Below are positions 11,715 to 24,450 of a stretch of DNA of 64,000 nucleotides, in pieces; within the stretch, counting starts at the first letter, position 1; every line of letters begins with the position of its first letter. The DNA lies in NCBI RefSeq assembly GCF_030272615.1, contig NC_081406.1:171700361-171764360 (forward strand), in the 5' to 3' direction. The position numbers and the translations under genes are program-made. The DNA comes from Cryptomeria japonica. Lineage: Eukaryota > Streptophyta > Pinopsida > Cupressales > Cupressaceae. The notes below the pieces were generated by a model, which made no database searches, was not told where the DNA came from, and saw nothing but the letters and a program-made list of their open reading frames with translations.

Positions 11715-13327
11715 TGCAGAGGTATCTATTCCTAAACACTTCCTGGGATAAGAATGTTAGTAGGTTTACTCAAAACCTTCAATCCCCTTAAGTCTATCAC
11801 TCCTTATAAGCACGCCAACCCACTCAAACTAGGATTTTGGTTATCACAAGTATCTCAACCCTTCTAAGAGCCTTAACACACCTGGCATATCTCAACTCAA
11901 CACCTCAAACTTTCCTTTTGTGGATTTTTGACTCCTAACACCAAACTGTCCTTTCTAGGCTTCAATGTTACTAGTGTTGCCAATCAGGTAATTGGCACTT
12001 AACTCACAAAATTTACAAAACACAACCAAAAAATTACATTTCCTAATACCCTTTTGGGATTAAAATAACATATGTCAAACTAAGGTATGACTCCTTTGGT
12101 CCAACTGTACAGACAAGTACCCTGCTATTGCACATTTGGGCCTAATTAGGCCACTTTTACAAAGCAAGTATCCACAAAAATTACAACCAAGACTCCAAAA
12201 CCAAAAAAAGTCTTGATTTTCCTTCAAAAAAAAGGATTTTCATGCCCATTCAAAGAGCCATGTTCATTTGCTACCCCAAAACACAAACCATACTTTCTAG
12301 GAACAAAAACTAGGGCCTTCTCAAAATGAACCCCACAAACACTTCCAAACCCCAAAAAGTGTTTTCTCACCTTGCATTCAACATATCTAAACACATTCCA
12401 TCAGAAAAAAATACCCTCATTAGGGAAAATATTTAGATCAAATACATGGTACCATGCACCCCTACTCACACAACACACAACTTGCTCATTTAGTGATCAC
12501 CATTCAAACATTCATGCTTCTCCTACACACATATGGTTAGTATGTGTTGTTTTACAACATATTGGCCCCATTCCACAAGCCACGGTAGAAACAAAAAGTG
12601 GAATGGGTCATCCATCCATAATAAACCCCCAAAATCCAATAAAAACTGTCAAATAATAGCCTTCAGGACAGTCAATGTTTTTGTATAGAAAATGATTGGT
12701 TAAACCTTAAAAATGACTTTAAATTATCCTCTAAACATCCACTAAACACTTTCCAATGGGTGCAGATCAATATGAAGAAATAAAACCACAATATGCTTCA
12801 GATTTCACTCATGAAATGCAAGGAAAACGTAGAATCTTTATTGTAGCAGTTTGTTTTTTCATAGATCAACCTTCAAATAAACATCAGCAACCTCTCCACA
12901 TGTGAGAATGAAGTTTTTAAACACATTTTGATCCTCCAAAATGAAAAAAACTCCCATAACTACCTAAGAACCAACTAGCCATTGGAATCCATCATTTGAA
13001 TGAGTGAAATTGACAATACTTGACATTTTGTCCTTATAACATCAAGAAACTCAATCTAATGATTTCAAAACTTTTAAAACATCATATGGGCCCCATTTTG
13101 ACACTTAACATGCCTTCTTAACATTTATTACATAAATTTTCTCATTTGACAACATTTTAAGAATTTTAACACAACTAGATAGGTTGACTCAACTTGACTC
13201 AACCATGACAAATGTTGGCTTTACATGCCTTATTACATTGTTTTAGGTCTCAAATTACCCTCATTACATTGATGCAGGCCTTATAGACATGTTATACCTT
13301 ATAGGCCCCTTAGGTTCTCCTACACCA
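11715..13327 (-). repeat. Family A central LTR, shared by both interiors
   Basis: 1613 bp, uninterrupted, with TG and CA ends in minus orientation. It has an interior's primer site on its left side and another interior's polypurine tract on its right side, so a single LTR serves two interiors. This is the best reference copy for the two interrupted LTRs. Confidence 0.88.
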
Positions 13328-13340
13328 TACTTCCCCCCAA
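13328..13340 (-). other. Family A polypurine tract, interior 2
   Basis: Minus strand TTGGGGGGAAGTA directly before the TG of the central LTR, homologous to the tract at 9549-9562. Confidence 0.75.
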
Positions 13341-13936
13341 TAAAAAGTCGCTTGTCCCAAGAGAAGAGGGGTCTTGTCCTCATGCCATACATCCTTCTAG
13401 ATGGTCTTTTGCAACCTATCTCCTCATGGGGCATATTTTTAAATAACAACTCATGAAATGAATCAGCCTTCCACCTAGTACCTAAACTAAACTCATTCAA
13501 AAGATTAGATTTCAAAAACAAATCATTGTATCCTTGGTTTGGATAGTCATGTATGGATTGTTGCTACACCATTTTCCCTGTCTGTTGGAGGCCCAAATCA
13601 CCCCCAAATTCATGCACTGTTGAAGGACTACCAATGTCCTTATTCTTCACACCTATAGGACACTCAATGGTCCCTACCATCACATTTTTTTGCACCACAC
13701 TATACTGCATACCTCTCCATAGTTTACTATCATTTCAAATTTGTTGTTGTACCATAGTTATCTCATCATTCCTCTAATATTCATCAAGTGCTCCCTTTGT
13801 CCTAGGGACATGAAAACTCAAATACGCTTTCCTACCAAAGCAAATAACTCTAGGCTCAAATGACTTATTGCTTTGCAAAGGTGTTAGTGTAAACCTCTTA
13901 CCATCCTTGTAAACAACATATGTGTTGTTTTATCCA
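13341..13936 (-). other. Family A remnant between protease and polypurine tract, interior 2
   Basis: Collinear with 9563-10074 and equally lacking any RT or integrase motif. No separate gene is supported. Confidence 0.55.
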
Positions 13937-15457
13937 TCATGTAATGTTCTTCTCTGATATTGCCAAGGTCTTCCCAAGATCAAATGACAACATCTTCATG
14001 GGAACCACATCACATAACACCCTTTCATGATAATAACCTATAGAAAACTCTACATAGCATTGTTCTTGGACTACAAGATTTTGATCATCAGTCACCCAAG
14101 TTGTCTTGTAGGGTCTACTATGGGGTATTCTCATCATTTTCAACTTCTCTACCATCTCTTGAGAAACTAAATTATCAAAAGAAACTGAATCAACAATCAT
14201 TTTGCAAATTTTACCTTGCCTCTTGCATTTGGTTTTGAAGATAGATACATTTGGTTGTGTTTGCTGCAACATTTGACCTCTCCTAAACATCAAAAAGTCA
14301 CCTTCAAGTACTGGAGCAACAATACCAATTATCTCTTCTTCTAGTTATTCTTCCCCTTGTGCTAACTGAACTCTCCTTTTAGCCTTCTTACCACCTTGTT
14401 CATTCATTGGACACTTAAAATAAGGGTTCCCAACCTCATTACATGTAAAACTCTTGCTTGTAAACACTCTTGAGCCTCTACCTACCCCAAATCTGCCTCC
14501 ACCTATGTATCCTCCTCTCTGATCAGAAGTAGACTCCTTACCCTTATCATTGCCACTTTGTCGTTGCCCATAATTATTAGGTATCCTTCCCCTACCTCTA
14601 TTTGCATTACCTCTACCACTTCCTCCTTGTCTCTCTTGCTTCCTCTTTACCTTTTCTTCAGCCCTTATAACCAATTGGAAACACTCTCCAAGTGTCTTTG
14701 GCACACTCAACCCTATCTCATCTTGCAAGTTGTATCTAAGCCCATTAAGATATCTTGCAACCTTTTCATCTTCATCCTCTAATGCACCTCTTATACTCAA
14801 CTTGTGAAATTTCTCAATATAATTCATCACATCCATGTCCTTTTACTTCAATTTTGTCTCAACCTCTTTGTCTCAATTGCATAATCAGGTGGAAGGAACT
14901 GATCCTTCATCATGGCCTTCATCCTACTCCATATTGAGATCTTAGTCATCCTTCTTTCCACTCTCTTTGTCTTCCCACTACACCATGTTAGAGAAGATCC
15001 TCTTATCTTGGACTTGGAAAACTTTACCTTCTTGTCCTCATCATGTCTTCATACTCAAAGTAGTTTTCTAAGGCATCAATCCACCCCAATACCTCTTCAC
15101 TATCCATCTTGCCATAATATATAGGCAAATCAGTGGTTGTCTTATTTCCACCTCCTTCTACTACCTTCAATAATCTCACCATACTTCTCTCTTTAGGGTC
15201 TAGTTCCCCTTCTCCATTCCCTTCATTCTAATTTGCATTTGCTTCAGCATCTTCTTCCTCATTCTCTCTTTGTGGCCCTCTTCTAGATCCTCTCTCCCAG
15301 GCTTCCAACCTTTCCCGCAATGCTGCATTCTCCCTTGTCATTTAAATCATTTTTTTATCCCTTACATTTCTTCTTGTTCTCTCTTTTCTCTCCTCTCCAT
15401 TTCCAAGGTCTCTTTCAACTCTTGGTTCTCCCTTGCTATTTGTTGTTTTGGAGGCAT
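13937..15457 (-). pseudogene. Family A gag-protease, interior 2 (more decayed)
   Basis: Second copy of the 10075-11625 gene, read on the minus strand from an ATG at 15457. The gag C-terminal part and a CCHC knuckle (last half about 14420-14460) are readable in 14345-14836. Protease lies at 13937-14293, but its active-site triplet now reads Asp-Ser-Val, so it is inactive. The gag N-terminal half has several frameshifts. It ends at the same place as copy 1, which shows both derive from one gag-protease-only ancestor. Confidence 0.75.
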
Positions 15458-15526
15458 CTTGTCTATACGACCCCAACTCACTACAGAACTTCTCCCTCTT
15501 CCTTACTTCCCACAAGAACATATTGG

Positions 15527-15540
15527 TGGCTTTGATACCA
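15527..15540 (-). other. Family A primer-binding site, interior 2
   Basis: Minus strand TGGTATCAAAGCCA, one base different from the initiator-Met site of interior 1 and in the same place relative to the LTR. Confidence 0.75.
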
Positions 15541-15546
15541 CTATGA

Positions 15547-16508
15547 TACAAAGGTATATGGTCCTAAACACTTCTTGGGATAAGAATCTTAATAGGTGTA
15601 CTCAAAATCTTCAAGCCCCTTAAGTCTATCACTCCTTCTAAGCACGCCAACCCACTCAAACTTGGATTTTATTTCTCACAATTCTCTCAACCCTTTTTAA
15701 GGGAATTAACACACTTGGCCTATCTCAACTCAACACCCCAAACTTTCCTTTTGTGGATTTTTGACTCCTAACACCAAACTTCCCTTTCTATGCTTCAATC
15801 CTACTAACCCCGTCAATCGGGTAATTCGCACTTAACTCACAAAATTTATAAAACACTTAACAAAAAAATTACATTTCCTGATACCCTTTTGGGAGTAAAA
15901 TAATATATGTCAAACTTAGGTATGGCTCATCTGGACCAACTGTATGGACCTGTACCCTGCTACTACACATTTAGGCCTAATTAGGCCACTTTTACAAAGA
16001 AACTACCCACAAAACTTACAACCAAGACTCCAAACCCAAAAAAAGTCTTGATTTACCTTCCAAAACAAAGGATTTTCATTCCCATTAAAATATCCATGCT
16101 TATTTGTTACCCCAAAACATAAACTCTCCTTTCTAGGAACAAAAACTAGGGTCTTCTCAAAATGAACCCCACAAACACTTCCAAACCCAAACAAAGGTTT
16201 TATAACCTTGTATTCAACATATCTTAACACATTCCATCAGAAAAAAATACCCTCATTAAGGGAAATCTTCAGATCAAATACATGGTACCATGCATCCCCT
16301 ACTCACACAACACAGAACTTGGTCATTTGGTGATCACCATTCAAACATTCATGCTTCTCCTACACACATATGGTTAGTATTTATTATTTTACAACATATT
16401 ATACCCATTCCACAAGCCACAATAGAAACAAAAAGTGGAAAGGGTCATTCATCCATAATAAACCCCCAAAATAACAACCTTCAGGATAGTCAACGTTTTG
16501 GTAAACAA
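15547..16508 (-). repeat. Family A right LTR, first part
   Basis: Collinear with the central LTR up to position 16508, where element B begins. The five bases before B are AACAA. The other side has CACAA, and the uninterrupted left LTR also has CACAA, so this is a target duplication with one later change. The LTR resumes at 42242. Confidence 0.83.
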
Positions 16509-17656
16509 TGTTGGTATTTTGATGATGTTTAGTTGTGATTGTCATTGATGGACACACACTTATTTGATGTATGAGTTATTCTCAACCGGTAGTTTTTCCA
16601 ACAGGTATTGTATGTCATTAAATGTATAGTCTTTGTTTGTTGAAGACTATCGGTGCTTTGCAGAAGATGCTTACCGGTCATAGCATGACTGAAGACCCCA
16701 AGCAGTATGAAGATCTCAAATGGAACGAAGACCCCGAGCGGTAGTTAATATTTTGATCAGAACACTACGCTCCAATTTTCTAGTCTTCATTTGTCAACCA
16801 GTAATTGATATATTGTATTAAACCGGTATAATTGTAATGTGTGATGAGTTAGCATCCACCAACACTTTGGCAGTGTTTCTGTGTTGGGTTACCAAATGTG
16901 TCTAGATGCACTATACCTAGGAAATTGTAGTCTAATCTTATTGGACCAACATGAAATTGGGTTCCTATATGAGGACATCATGTCTAGGGTTTTAAATTTG
17001 TTGTGTGCGAATGTTGGAAACAAGATTAGGTCTTTGTGAGAAAAGGTCTCTCACAACAGAGATAGAGAGTGCAAAATATAGAAGACTGAAGTAATGCTGG
17101 AATGCATTAACATTCCAGCATCTAATATTTGTCAAGGATCTAACCAAGAATTTTGTGCTACTATCTAGATCATTCACTTATTGATTACTAATATCTTCAA
17201 CAAGTCTGAAACCCTTAACCATGTAGGCCCAGCCAAGTCTATTGTAAATCCTCTAACAAGGTGGTTCACAGTTGTGGATTTGAAATCCTCTAATAGGGTA
17301 GTCTTTAATAGGACTTATCTCCTAACAGAGATCTAGATTCCTAACAGGATCTGTTCTAGTGATGAACATTGTAAGGCCTTAACCGATCTGACCTTAACTG
17401 GTCTAGTAACTATTCTGCAAATAGCTGACTTGTGAGTTTTACTCACCGTGGTTTTTCCCATTTGGGTTTCCACGTCAAAACATCTTGTGTTATGGTGATT
17501 GTGCTTCTGTGAGTGAATGCTTTATTTTCTATTTGGCTTGTTTATGTTTTCATCAATTTATTATTTAATCTGCTACACCGGTCTGTAGTTAAACTGCTTA
17601 AGAGATTGTTTAAGTTTTTGGGTATACTAATTCACCCGCCCTCTTAGTATTCATCA
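16509..17656 (+). repeat. Element B 5' LTR
   Basis: 1148 bp, from TGTTGGTATTTTGATG to TTAGTATTCATCA. Matches 41105-42236 and both LTRs of element D. A weak TATA-like word (CCTATATGAGG) lies near 16963; element D has the better form CCTATATAAGG at the same place. Confidence 0.88.
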
Positions 17657-17658
17657 AT

Positions 17659-17671
17659 TGGCATCAGAGCC
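17659..17671 (+). other. Element B primer-binding site
   Basis: TGGCATCAGAGCC, one base from the initiator-Met site TGGTATCAGAGCC found at the same place in element D, two bases after the LTR. Confidence 0.8.
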
Positions 17672-17706
17672 TACCTTTCTATAACTCTAACCACTTGGAA
17701 GGAGAT

Positions 17707-18994
17707 ATGGGGGAATACAGCATGAGGGAACTCACTCACCATCTTATTGAGTCTAAGAGAGTCTATGATGAACTCAAAATCAAGTATAAAGCCTCTTTAG
17801 CCAAGAGAAGAGAACTTGTTGAGCAATTGATGCAATTTACTGAAAACAACTCTTCTGATGAAGCAAACATGGAGGCCCTAGTCGAAGAAGTGGAAAAACT
17901 GACTGAATCCAAAACTAATCTAAGGAGGGAGTTGGAAGGACTAACTATCAGGATGAGTCGGGAGATAGAAAACAAAAGAAAAGTTGAAGATTTAGTAAAG
18001 AACAAGGAGCATGAGGTCTCGAAGTTGAAAGAAGAAATCGGTATCATTACCGCCTATCTGCAGAAGGGTAAAGAAGAGAAAGAAGAAATACAAGTTGAAC
18101 TGAATATAGCTATTTTTCATAATGAAACCTTGATGGAGAACAATGTTGATCTTTCCAAGAAACTTGCTGAGACAAAGGAGATACTTGCTAAATTCAACCA
18201 GAGTGCTTCTAAGTTGGAACAAAAGATGGAATCAGTGAAGCCGTCAAAGGATACCACTGGACTTGGTTTCTCTGGATACTAGGAAGGTGAGACCTCTGGA
18301 ACCAAGAGTGATGCACTAAAGAAGCAATCGAAACCTAAGAACAACAGCAGGAGTAAAGGTAAGAAAAAAGTTTAAACGTGTTTTCTTTAATTGTCTTAAA
18401 GAAGGACATACTGCCAATGTATGTAGGAGAAAGGCTTACAACAACTTTCCTTACTTTCAAAACAATGTGGCTAGATCTAGTAGATTTAATGGTCACTATT
18501 ATGCATGCAACAAGTTTGGGCATAGAGCTTTTGAGTGCAAGTCGGTTATGAACAACTGTGGAAGTTATCCACCAAGATCTAAAGGAGTTGTCCCGGAACT
18601 TCGTATGAACCGGAACCCAAACCAGTACAGAACCTGTGACCATTGGTCAAATGGTTATGGAGTGGCAACCAGTTGGAGAGAAACCTATTTGATCAATCGT
18701 GGTAGCGGTCACACTGCTACAACATGAAGAAGGAAGAATGGAAATGTGAACATTAGACCATGGAGAACACCTAGAATGACATGCTATCATTGCAACAAAC
18801 TAGGGCACACTGCCAGAGCATGGAGACTGAGAAAGAATCCATCGGGAGACATGCCGATCAACCCAGAAGGGAAGATTGATGTTGAAACCATTCAGGTGGA
18901 CATGGATAAAACTTGGAAAAATAAATCTGAAGAGAAGCCACAAGATGTACCAGTTTTTGCACCCAGTGTGGAAATCCCTGAACCAGCAAACTGA
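17707..18994 (+). pseudogene. Element B ORF1: coiled-coil protein with several CCHC zinc knuckles (gag-like)
   Basis: The start chosen is the ATG at 17707, conserved in element D at 52823. Residues 1-190 are a charged heptad-rich coiled coil. A Lys-rich linker then leads to four Cys/His boxes: CFNCLKEGHTANVC (18388-18425), CYACNKFGHRAFEC (about 18500-18540), a degenerate third box near 18640-18730, and CYHCNKLGHTARAW near 18780, whose last Cys is Trp. A TAG at 18280 and an extra A in the A-run near 18365 break the frame. Knuckle spacing and RNA-binding style suggest a nucleocapsid-like gag; no capsid domain is recognisable. It ends with a TGA at 18992, well before ORF2. Confidence 0.75.
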
Positions 18995-19452
18995 GCTTTA
19001 AAAAGCTTAAGGGGAATATATCAGTAAAAAAATTTGAACCCCCAGAGTATATCGGTAAAGTACCTTTATTGGTATTTGTTACCTATCAACCAACAGAAGA
19101 ATTGGAGCGGTAAAAGGTAAAATTAGGGTTTGAGCCCTAATGGTGATGCATTTATTATGGTAGGTGGGAGCGTGTAAAAGTTACTTTTGTCATCATTTTA
19201 TTTACCTATTTTCAAAAGAAGAATTTTTCTAAGCTTGAGTAGCACAACCAAAGCCATTCATCTTGCATTTGAAAGAATTCAGAAAGGAATCTTGCACAAA
19301 ATTTTGCAACCACTTCAAGCTATCAGTGTGGAAGTCAAAGTGGTAAACAAGCTTCTGAAGAAGTGTGTTGTGCTCGACATCGGCAAACCCTAAGTTTGGA
19401 GTGTGAATTTATTTCTCATTGAAACATTTTTATCATTTGGAATCTTCTTGAT
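18995..19452 (+). other. Spacer between ORF1 and ORF2 of element B
   Basis: About 460 bp, no gene. Element D has a 334-bp spacer here. B carries roughly 130 extra bases (about 19110-19240) that are absent from D, so one copy has an indel. Confidence 0.6.
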
Positions 19453-22400
19453 ATGGCTTCTACATCTAAAATCCCCTCTAGTTCTACTGAACCTGAGGAT
19501 GCACCTGAGCTTCTTAAAAAGAAGATGAAATATAATGCCCTATCTCAAATTCCCACCGGTGTCATTGTTGAAGGCGATGTTTCAGGATATATTGATTGTA
19601 AACTAGAAGACCCGGGGTCCCTAGTAATTCACTCCCAGTTGAGTCTGTTATGTGGAGACTATAAGAAGATTAAACCTGAATACAGCATAATAGAGAAGAA
19701 GAAATTACATAATGCAGTATACTTTCTCAAAGAATTTATAGAAGAGCACATCAGGATTATCCTTAGTAGGGTTCATGGTGATAAGATGTACCTCGAGTGA
19801 ACCCATGATATTCCACCAGAGGCAATTCATGTCATGACCGGTTTCTGCAATGTTGGGGAAGTCCCTGTTCTTCGAAAGATCACCAAAACCAAAATGACAG
19901 AGCTCACCGGTTCTATGAGTGATCAATGGGCAATGACTGTCAACACCATTAAAGATGATTTGGTGAAATATGCATGCATGGTAATTGGGTATAGAATATT
20001 CTATGCTAGCAAAATGAATTATGTTCCTACAGCTACGGTGCATGCCGCTTACAGGATGATCAAGGAGAATGCAAAATGTGACTTATGTACCTGCATGCAA
20101 AAACAACTCATAGATAACTTGAAGTCGATCAAATTGGACAAAACCCTAAGCTTTAAGTTTGGTCATCTTCTTGTTGATTTATTTTTCTACTTTCAAGGAT
20201 ATTTTCCTGGAATCGGTGATGTTCAATGGTCAACTGACCTACCGGTTTCCAGACAAATAAAGGAGAGTCTGTAAGTAGTGGGAATTGCATATCCGAAGAC
20301 TCTAAACAGATATTTTGATAAGTTCAAACTAAAGATGAACCAGAGAATAAGAATATCTAGTGATCTAGTTAAGAAATATGAAGATGATATATGTTTTACA
20401 ATCAAAACAGATCACTGCATAATGGAAGCGGTCGAACCCAAAGAAGATGTAGTTGAGCCTATGGGGTATGAAGTGGTAAATGATATACTAACAGGATATG
20501 CCTCTACCCTACTTGCTTCGCCACTAGAACCCAATAAGAAGAGGATCGGTACTTACTTAGAAAGGATCAAACCTATTGAGGTACCGAAGTAGAAAAAGAA
20601 TAAAGCAATACCATCAGCATCGACACTAGTTACATCTTCTACCAGTCCTAAAGTGACCAAAAGGTCACCAAAAAAAAAAGAAATCAGAAGCTATTCTGGC
20701 AAAGGTATTTGAAAGGAAGAGGCAAACTAGGAATAACTCACCAGATTCAGAAGGCACTAAACCGGAGGTAGAAATGAAGAAGACAAGGCAATCAAGCAAG
20801 AAGATGAAGTCAACCGGTAATGTGCCAACATCCTCTTCACCGGTAAATTTAGATATTTCCTCTTACAAACCTATGACATATTGTCAAAGGACCATAAAGA
20901 ATATTAGAAGAAAAGTCCGTGATGATTTAAAAGAATATTTTGATGATTTCAAAGATAGTGAAAAGGAGGATGTTGAACAAGAACTTATTAAATATTTATG
21001 TTTTAATGATCGGTCACCTTCCAAAATTAAATTAGTTACTTCTAAATCTTTTTATGATTCTTTGGACAACAAATGGCCCATTGCTATTGAAAAAGAGCAA
21101 TACGTCAGGGAGAAACTTTTTGCTCAATATTTTCTAGATGCCTCTAACTCAAAATTGTTTGAAATTATTGATAAGTACAAAGGCATTTTCTTCATGCAAA
21201 GAAGAAGACTTCAGCTACTCAGAGGCAAAACTTCTAAAGTAGAAAAAGACACCCATTTGCAGGTTAAAGCTTTTGTCAAAATGCAACAAGTATTCGAAGC
21301 TAATCAGTAGACTGAACAAGAGCCTGACCCATCCACAGCCAAACCGGATGAAGTCTTTGACATTATGGGTGAAAGAATAGCGGAACAAAATGACCCCATT
21401 AATGTTGATGCACTTAATATTGAGGATATCACTTCAGACAAGGATGAAGAAAAAGTGGAGAAAGAAAAGCAAGAGAAAGAGCAAGCAGAGAAAGCGAGAC
21501 AAGATGAGAAGAGGATGGAAGAATAAAAGAGGAAGGAAGAAGAGAAGAAGGAGGAAGCAACAAAGAAAAAGCAAGAGGAGAAAAAGAAAGAAGAAGAGTG
21601 AAAGAAAGAAGAGGAGAAGAGGAGAGTGGAAGAGGAGAAAGTGAAGGCCGCCAAGGTAGCCCAAGACAAAGAAGAAGAGGAGAAGAAAAAGACAAGTAGA
21701 GATCAAGGCAAAGGAAGGAGGACAGACTCCTAAGGCAACCGAAGATCAAGCCAAGTAGGTTGATTCCACCGATCCTGCTAATCTGACTCTTGCATGTCTA
21801 ACTCAATCGATTGATGAGATTGAGCTACTACGGAGCATTCAACTAGCGCAAGAGAGATTGGAAGGACTAAGGAAAAAGAAAGAACAGGATGTCATTCAGT
21901 TTGATGTTGACACCCTTTCTAATATAATCCCCAGTACTAACATCCCCAATACCGATTCCTCACTAGCCAAGCTCAAACTTCTTTGCACAGTAGTGGATGA
22001 TCAGGTATAATGTTTGGAAGATATTGCCCAGGCCACTGCAAAGAAAAACCATGAAAAGGCACTCAAAGTTGCCTTAGTAAAGAAAATGGATGAAGACAGG
22101 ACACGACTGATTAAGCAAAAAGATGATATAAGTTCAGCTATGGGTCAAGGTAACCTACTCTTGAGTAAAATCTGCCAACATCGCCTATTTTGTGAAGATG
22201 CTCTGAAACAAAAGACTCAACTCTAATCTGGGTTTCAGAAATATATCGGCAACTTCAAACTGGCCTATGATCTGTTCACAATATATGGATAAACTGTTCA
22301 TACTCACCAGCATCAGAATGCAAAGCTTGACTCAGAGGTTTGCAATTGGACTTGAGATCTGTAGGAGCTTCAGTTGCTTCGATTGCTAAAATTGCAGGTT

Positions 22401-22884
22401 CTTCATAAGTGATTCATGAACTTGGAGGCTATTACTATTGTAGACGTATAAAAATGACCATATTCCTAAATGAATATTTTATGTTCATTTCTCTATTTAA
22501 TTAAATCCAATTTAATTAAATTATCCACATTCCTCTATTTAATTAAGAAAATTACTCAATTAAATTCACTATACCCATTTAATGAATAAATCATTTTATT
22601 CAATTAAATCCCCCCTATCCACTTTTAATTAAATTCAAATTTAATTAAATAGTTATCCTAAATTAAATAAATCTAATTTATTTAATTGCAACCAAATTGA
22701 ATAAATCATTTAATTCAATTAAATCCTATTATCCCTCCATCCACTTGCAAAATCCTACATCTCCCACTTGCCTTCCTAAACCCCTTTCTAATCCCTTCTA
22801 GACTCTTCTAATCGCTTCTAATTAGCCTAACCCATCTTCTAAACTTTGTCACATCCCTAAGCAAGGGGAGGTCACTTCTCAAAC

Positions 22885-23020
22885 CCTCAAAGTCTTTGAT
22901 AACCATTAAAGGCTTCCAACCTTCAACCACTAAATTCCTCAAAGTCTTTGATAACCATTAAAGGCTTCAAGCCTTCAACCACTTAATTCCCCAAAGTCTT
23001 CATAACCATTAATAGTTAGC
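22885..23020 (+). repeat. 52-bp tandem repeat inside the element C LTR
   Basis: Unit starts at 22885, 22937 and 22989, each containing CAAAGTCTT..ATAACCATTAA. The same array is at 39648-39783 in the 3' LTR. It lies about 400 bp before the TATA box, so it could hold promoter elements; that is inference. Confidence 0.8.
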
Positions 23021-23378
23021 TCAAACCCTCTTACATGGTTAAATTATTTCTTTTAACTCAACCTTTATCCAACCCAAGGGTCTCATCAGGCCTTTAGTGC
23101 TTTGACCATGATTATCTCTTAATCATTTGCACAAAGGTTTATTCTTGGATTAACTCTTAATCCAATGGGTAATCTTAACTTAGACTTGACCCTTACCCTC
23201 TAGATAACCATAAGGTCTTCTCAGGCATTTAATGTCTCCAACCCCTTCTCTCAACCCAACCCTATGTTGACACTTGTCACCATTTCATTGGTACAAATTG
23301 CAAACATGGATCCCCAACTTTCAAACTCAACCCTTGATCAACTCTTTTAATCCTGACCATCCATTGCCCTGTTTTTGC

Positions 23379-23387
23379 TATAAATAG
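23379..23387 (+). promoter_or_regulatory. Element C sense promoter TATA box
   Basis: CTATAAATAGAGC is a near-ideal plant TATA box. RNA would start roughly 30 bp downstream. The identical box is at 40142-40150 in the 3' LTR. Confidence 0.8.
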
Positions 23388-23922
23388 AGCTCTCATTCCT
23401 CCATTTTGAATCATCCTCCAAATTTGTAGTATCACACTTATGCTCAAATACATTCAAGCTTTCATATATCATTTTTATGCTCATCATTTTAGCCTCTTTT
23501 AAATCAGGAATTAGTCTAAATATGTATGTTTAGAATACTTTCTTTATCATTTAGCTCAATCATAGACTAAATATATCATGTTAGGATAGTATTCATACTA
23601 ACCTTATTATCTTATAATTTAGTTTATTGCATTTCTAGAATCATGCATAGCTTAAGATGCATTTCATTTTAAAATCTATCAAAGCATCCCTCGTTCTTAC
23701 ATTTGCCATCCCTAAACCATTTTTCTCAATGATCTGAGAGCAAAAACATTGCTTTGAGGGACATTGTGAGATAGAGAACCATGGGACCAACCTTGGGAAG
23801 CTGAGTAATATTGTATTACTCCATAGCTTGTACCAAGAAGTCTTGTGTGTGTGTGTGGACAAGTCTTTTAGAATATTTTCACATATTGAGTTCTATCGAC
23901 CCACTTTTCCCGCATACATTTT

Positions 23923-23940
23923 TGGCGCCCACCGTGGGGC
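23923..23940 (+). other. Element C primer-binding site
   Basis: TGGCGCCCACCGTGGGGC, four bases after the LTR's CA. This type of tRNA-complementary site is common in Tat-lineage elements; I did not assign the tRNA with certainty. Confidence 0.8.
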
Positions 23941-24008
23941 ACAACCCCATATATCCAATCGGTTTTTAAAATTAACCACTTTTGCAGGTCCGCGAGAAAC
24001 AGGAATCA

Positions 24009-24450
24009 ACGTGTGGGAAACATTCCCTAGCGCATCCGGTTAATAGTCTAGCACGTCCCGCTCACTATTTAGCACATGGAGTCTCTAATCGAGCGCGTAA
24101 AGTCCTTTCTTTAGCGCATAGCCTCCACTAATTTTTTTTCTGTAGCTCTCCAAGTGCGGAAGAAAAACAGAGTAGTGCATCTGAAAATTAGTTTGGCGCT
24201 TTCTGCCTATTAGATAGCGCATCCAGTTCACAATCTAGCACGTGAAGCCCATCATCCAGCATGTGAAGTCCATCTTTTAGCACATCAAATCAGCACTTTT
24301 CTTGCAGGTTTCAACGTGGGAGAAAAACAGAGCAGCGCTTCCAACGCACAGAGTAGTGCATCCAGAAAATAGTGTAGTGCATTGAGACACAAATTTAGCG
24401 CATCTAGGTTATATTGTAGCATGTGCAGTCCTTTTTGTAGCACATCACAG
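24009..24450 (+). repeat. TAGCGCAT phrase array 1 (sense orientation)
   Basis: About 15 copies of TAGCGCAT and its variants TAGCACAT, TAGCACGT, TAGCATGT, TAGTGCAT and AGCGCGT in 440 bp, spaced irregularly at roughly 20-35 bp. The variants are mostly what C-to-T or G-to-A change at CpG would produce. Larger blocks containing ACGTGGGA...ACAGAG also recur, so the array has a higher-order structure. Confidence 0.8.

Larger units (their letters stand above)
22439..23918 (+). repeat. Element C 5' LTR
   Basis: 1480 bp, TGTAGACG to CGCATACA. The first 300 bp are an AT-rich block full of TTTAATTAAAT words. A 52-bp unit is repeated about 2.5 times at 22885-23020. The TATA box is at 23379-23387. Confidence 0.93.

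Noticed and set aside
19453-20274. ORF2 as a PMD or transposase protein
   Set aside because: The motifs of the PMD (such as NRxLLTxLxERW) and any DDE-type signature are missing; left as unknown.
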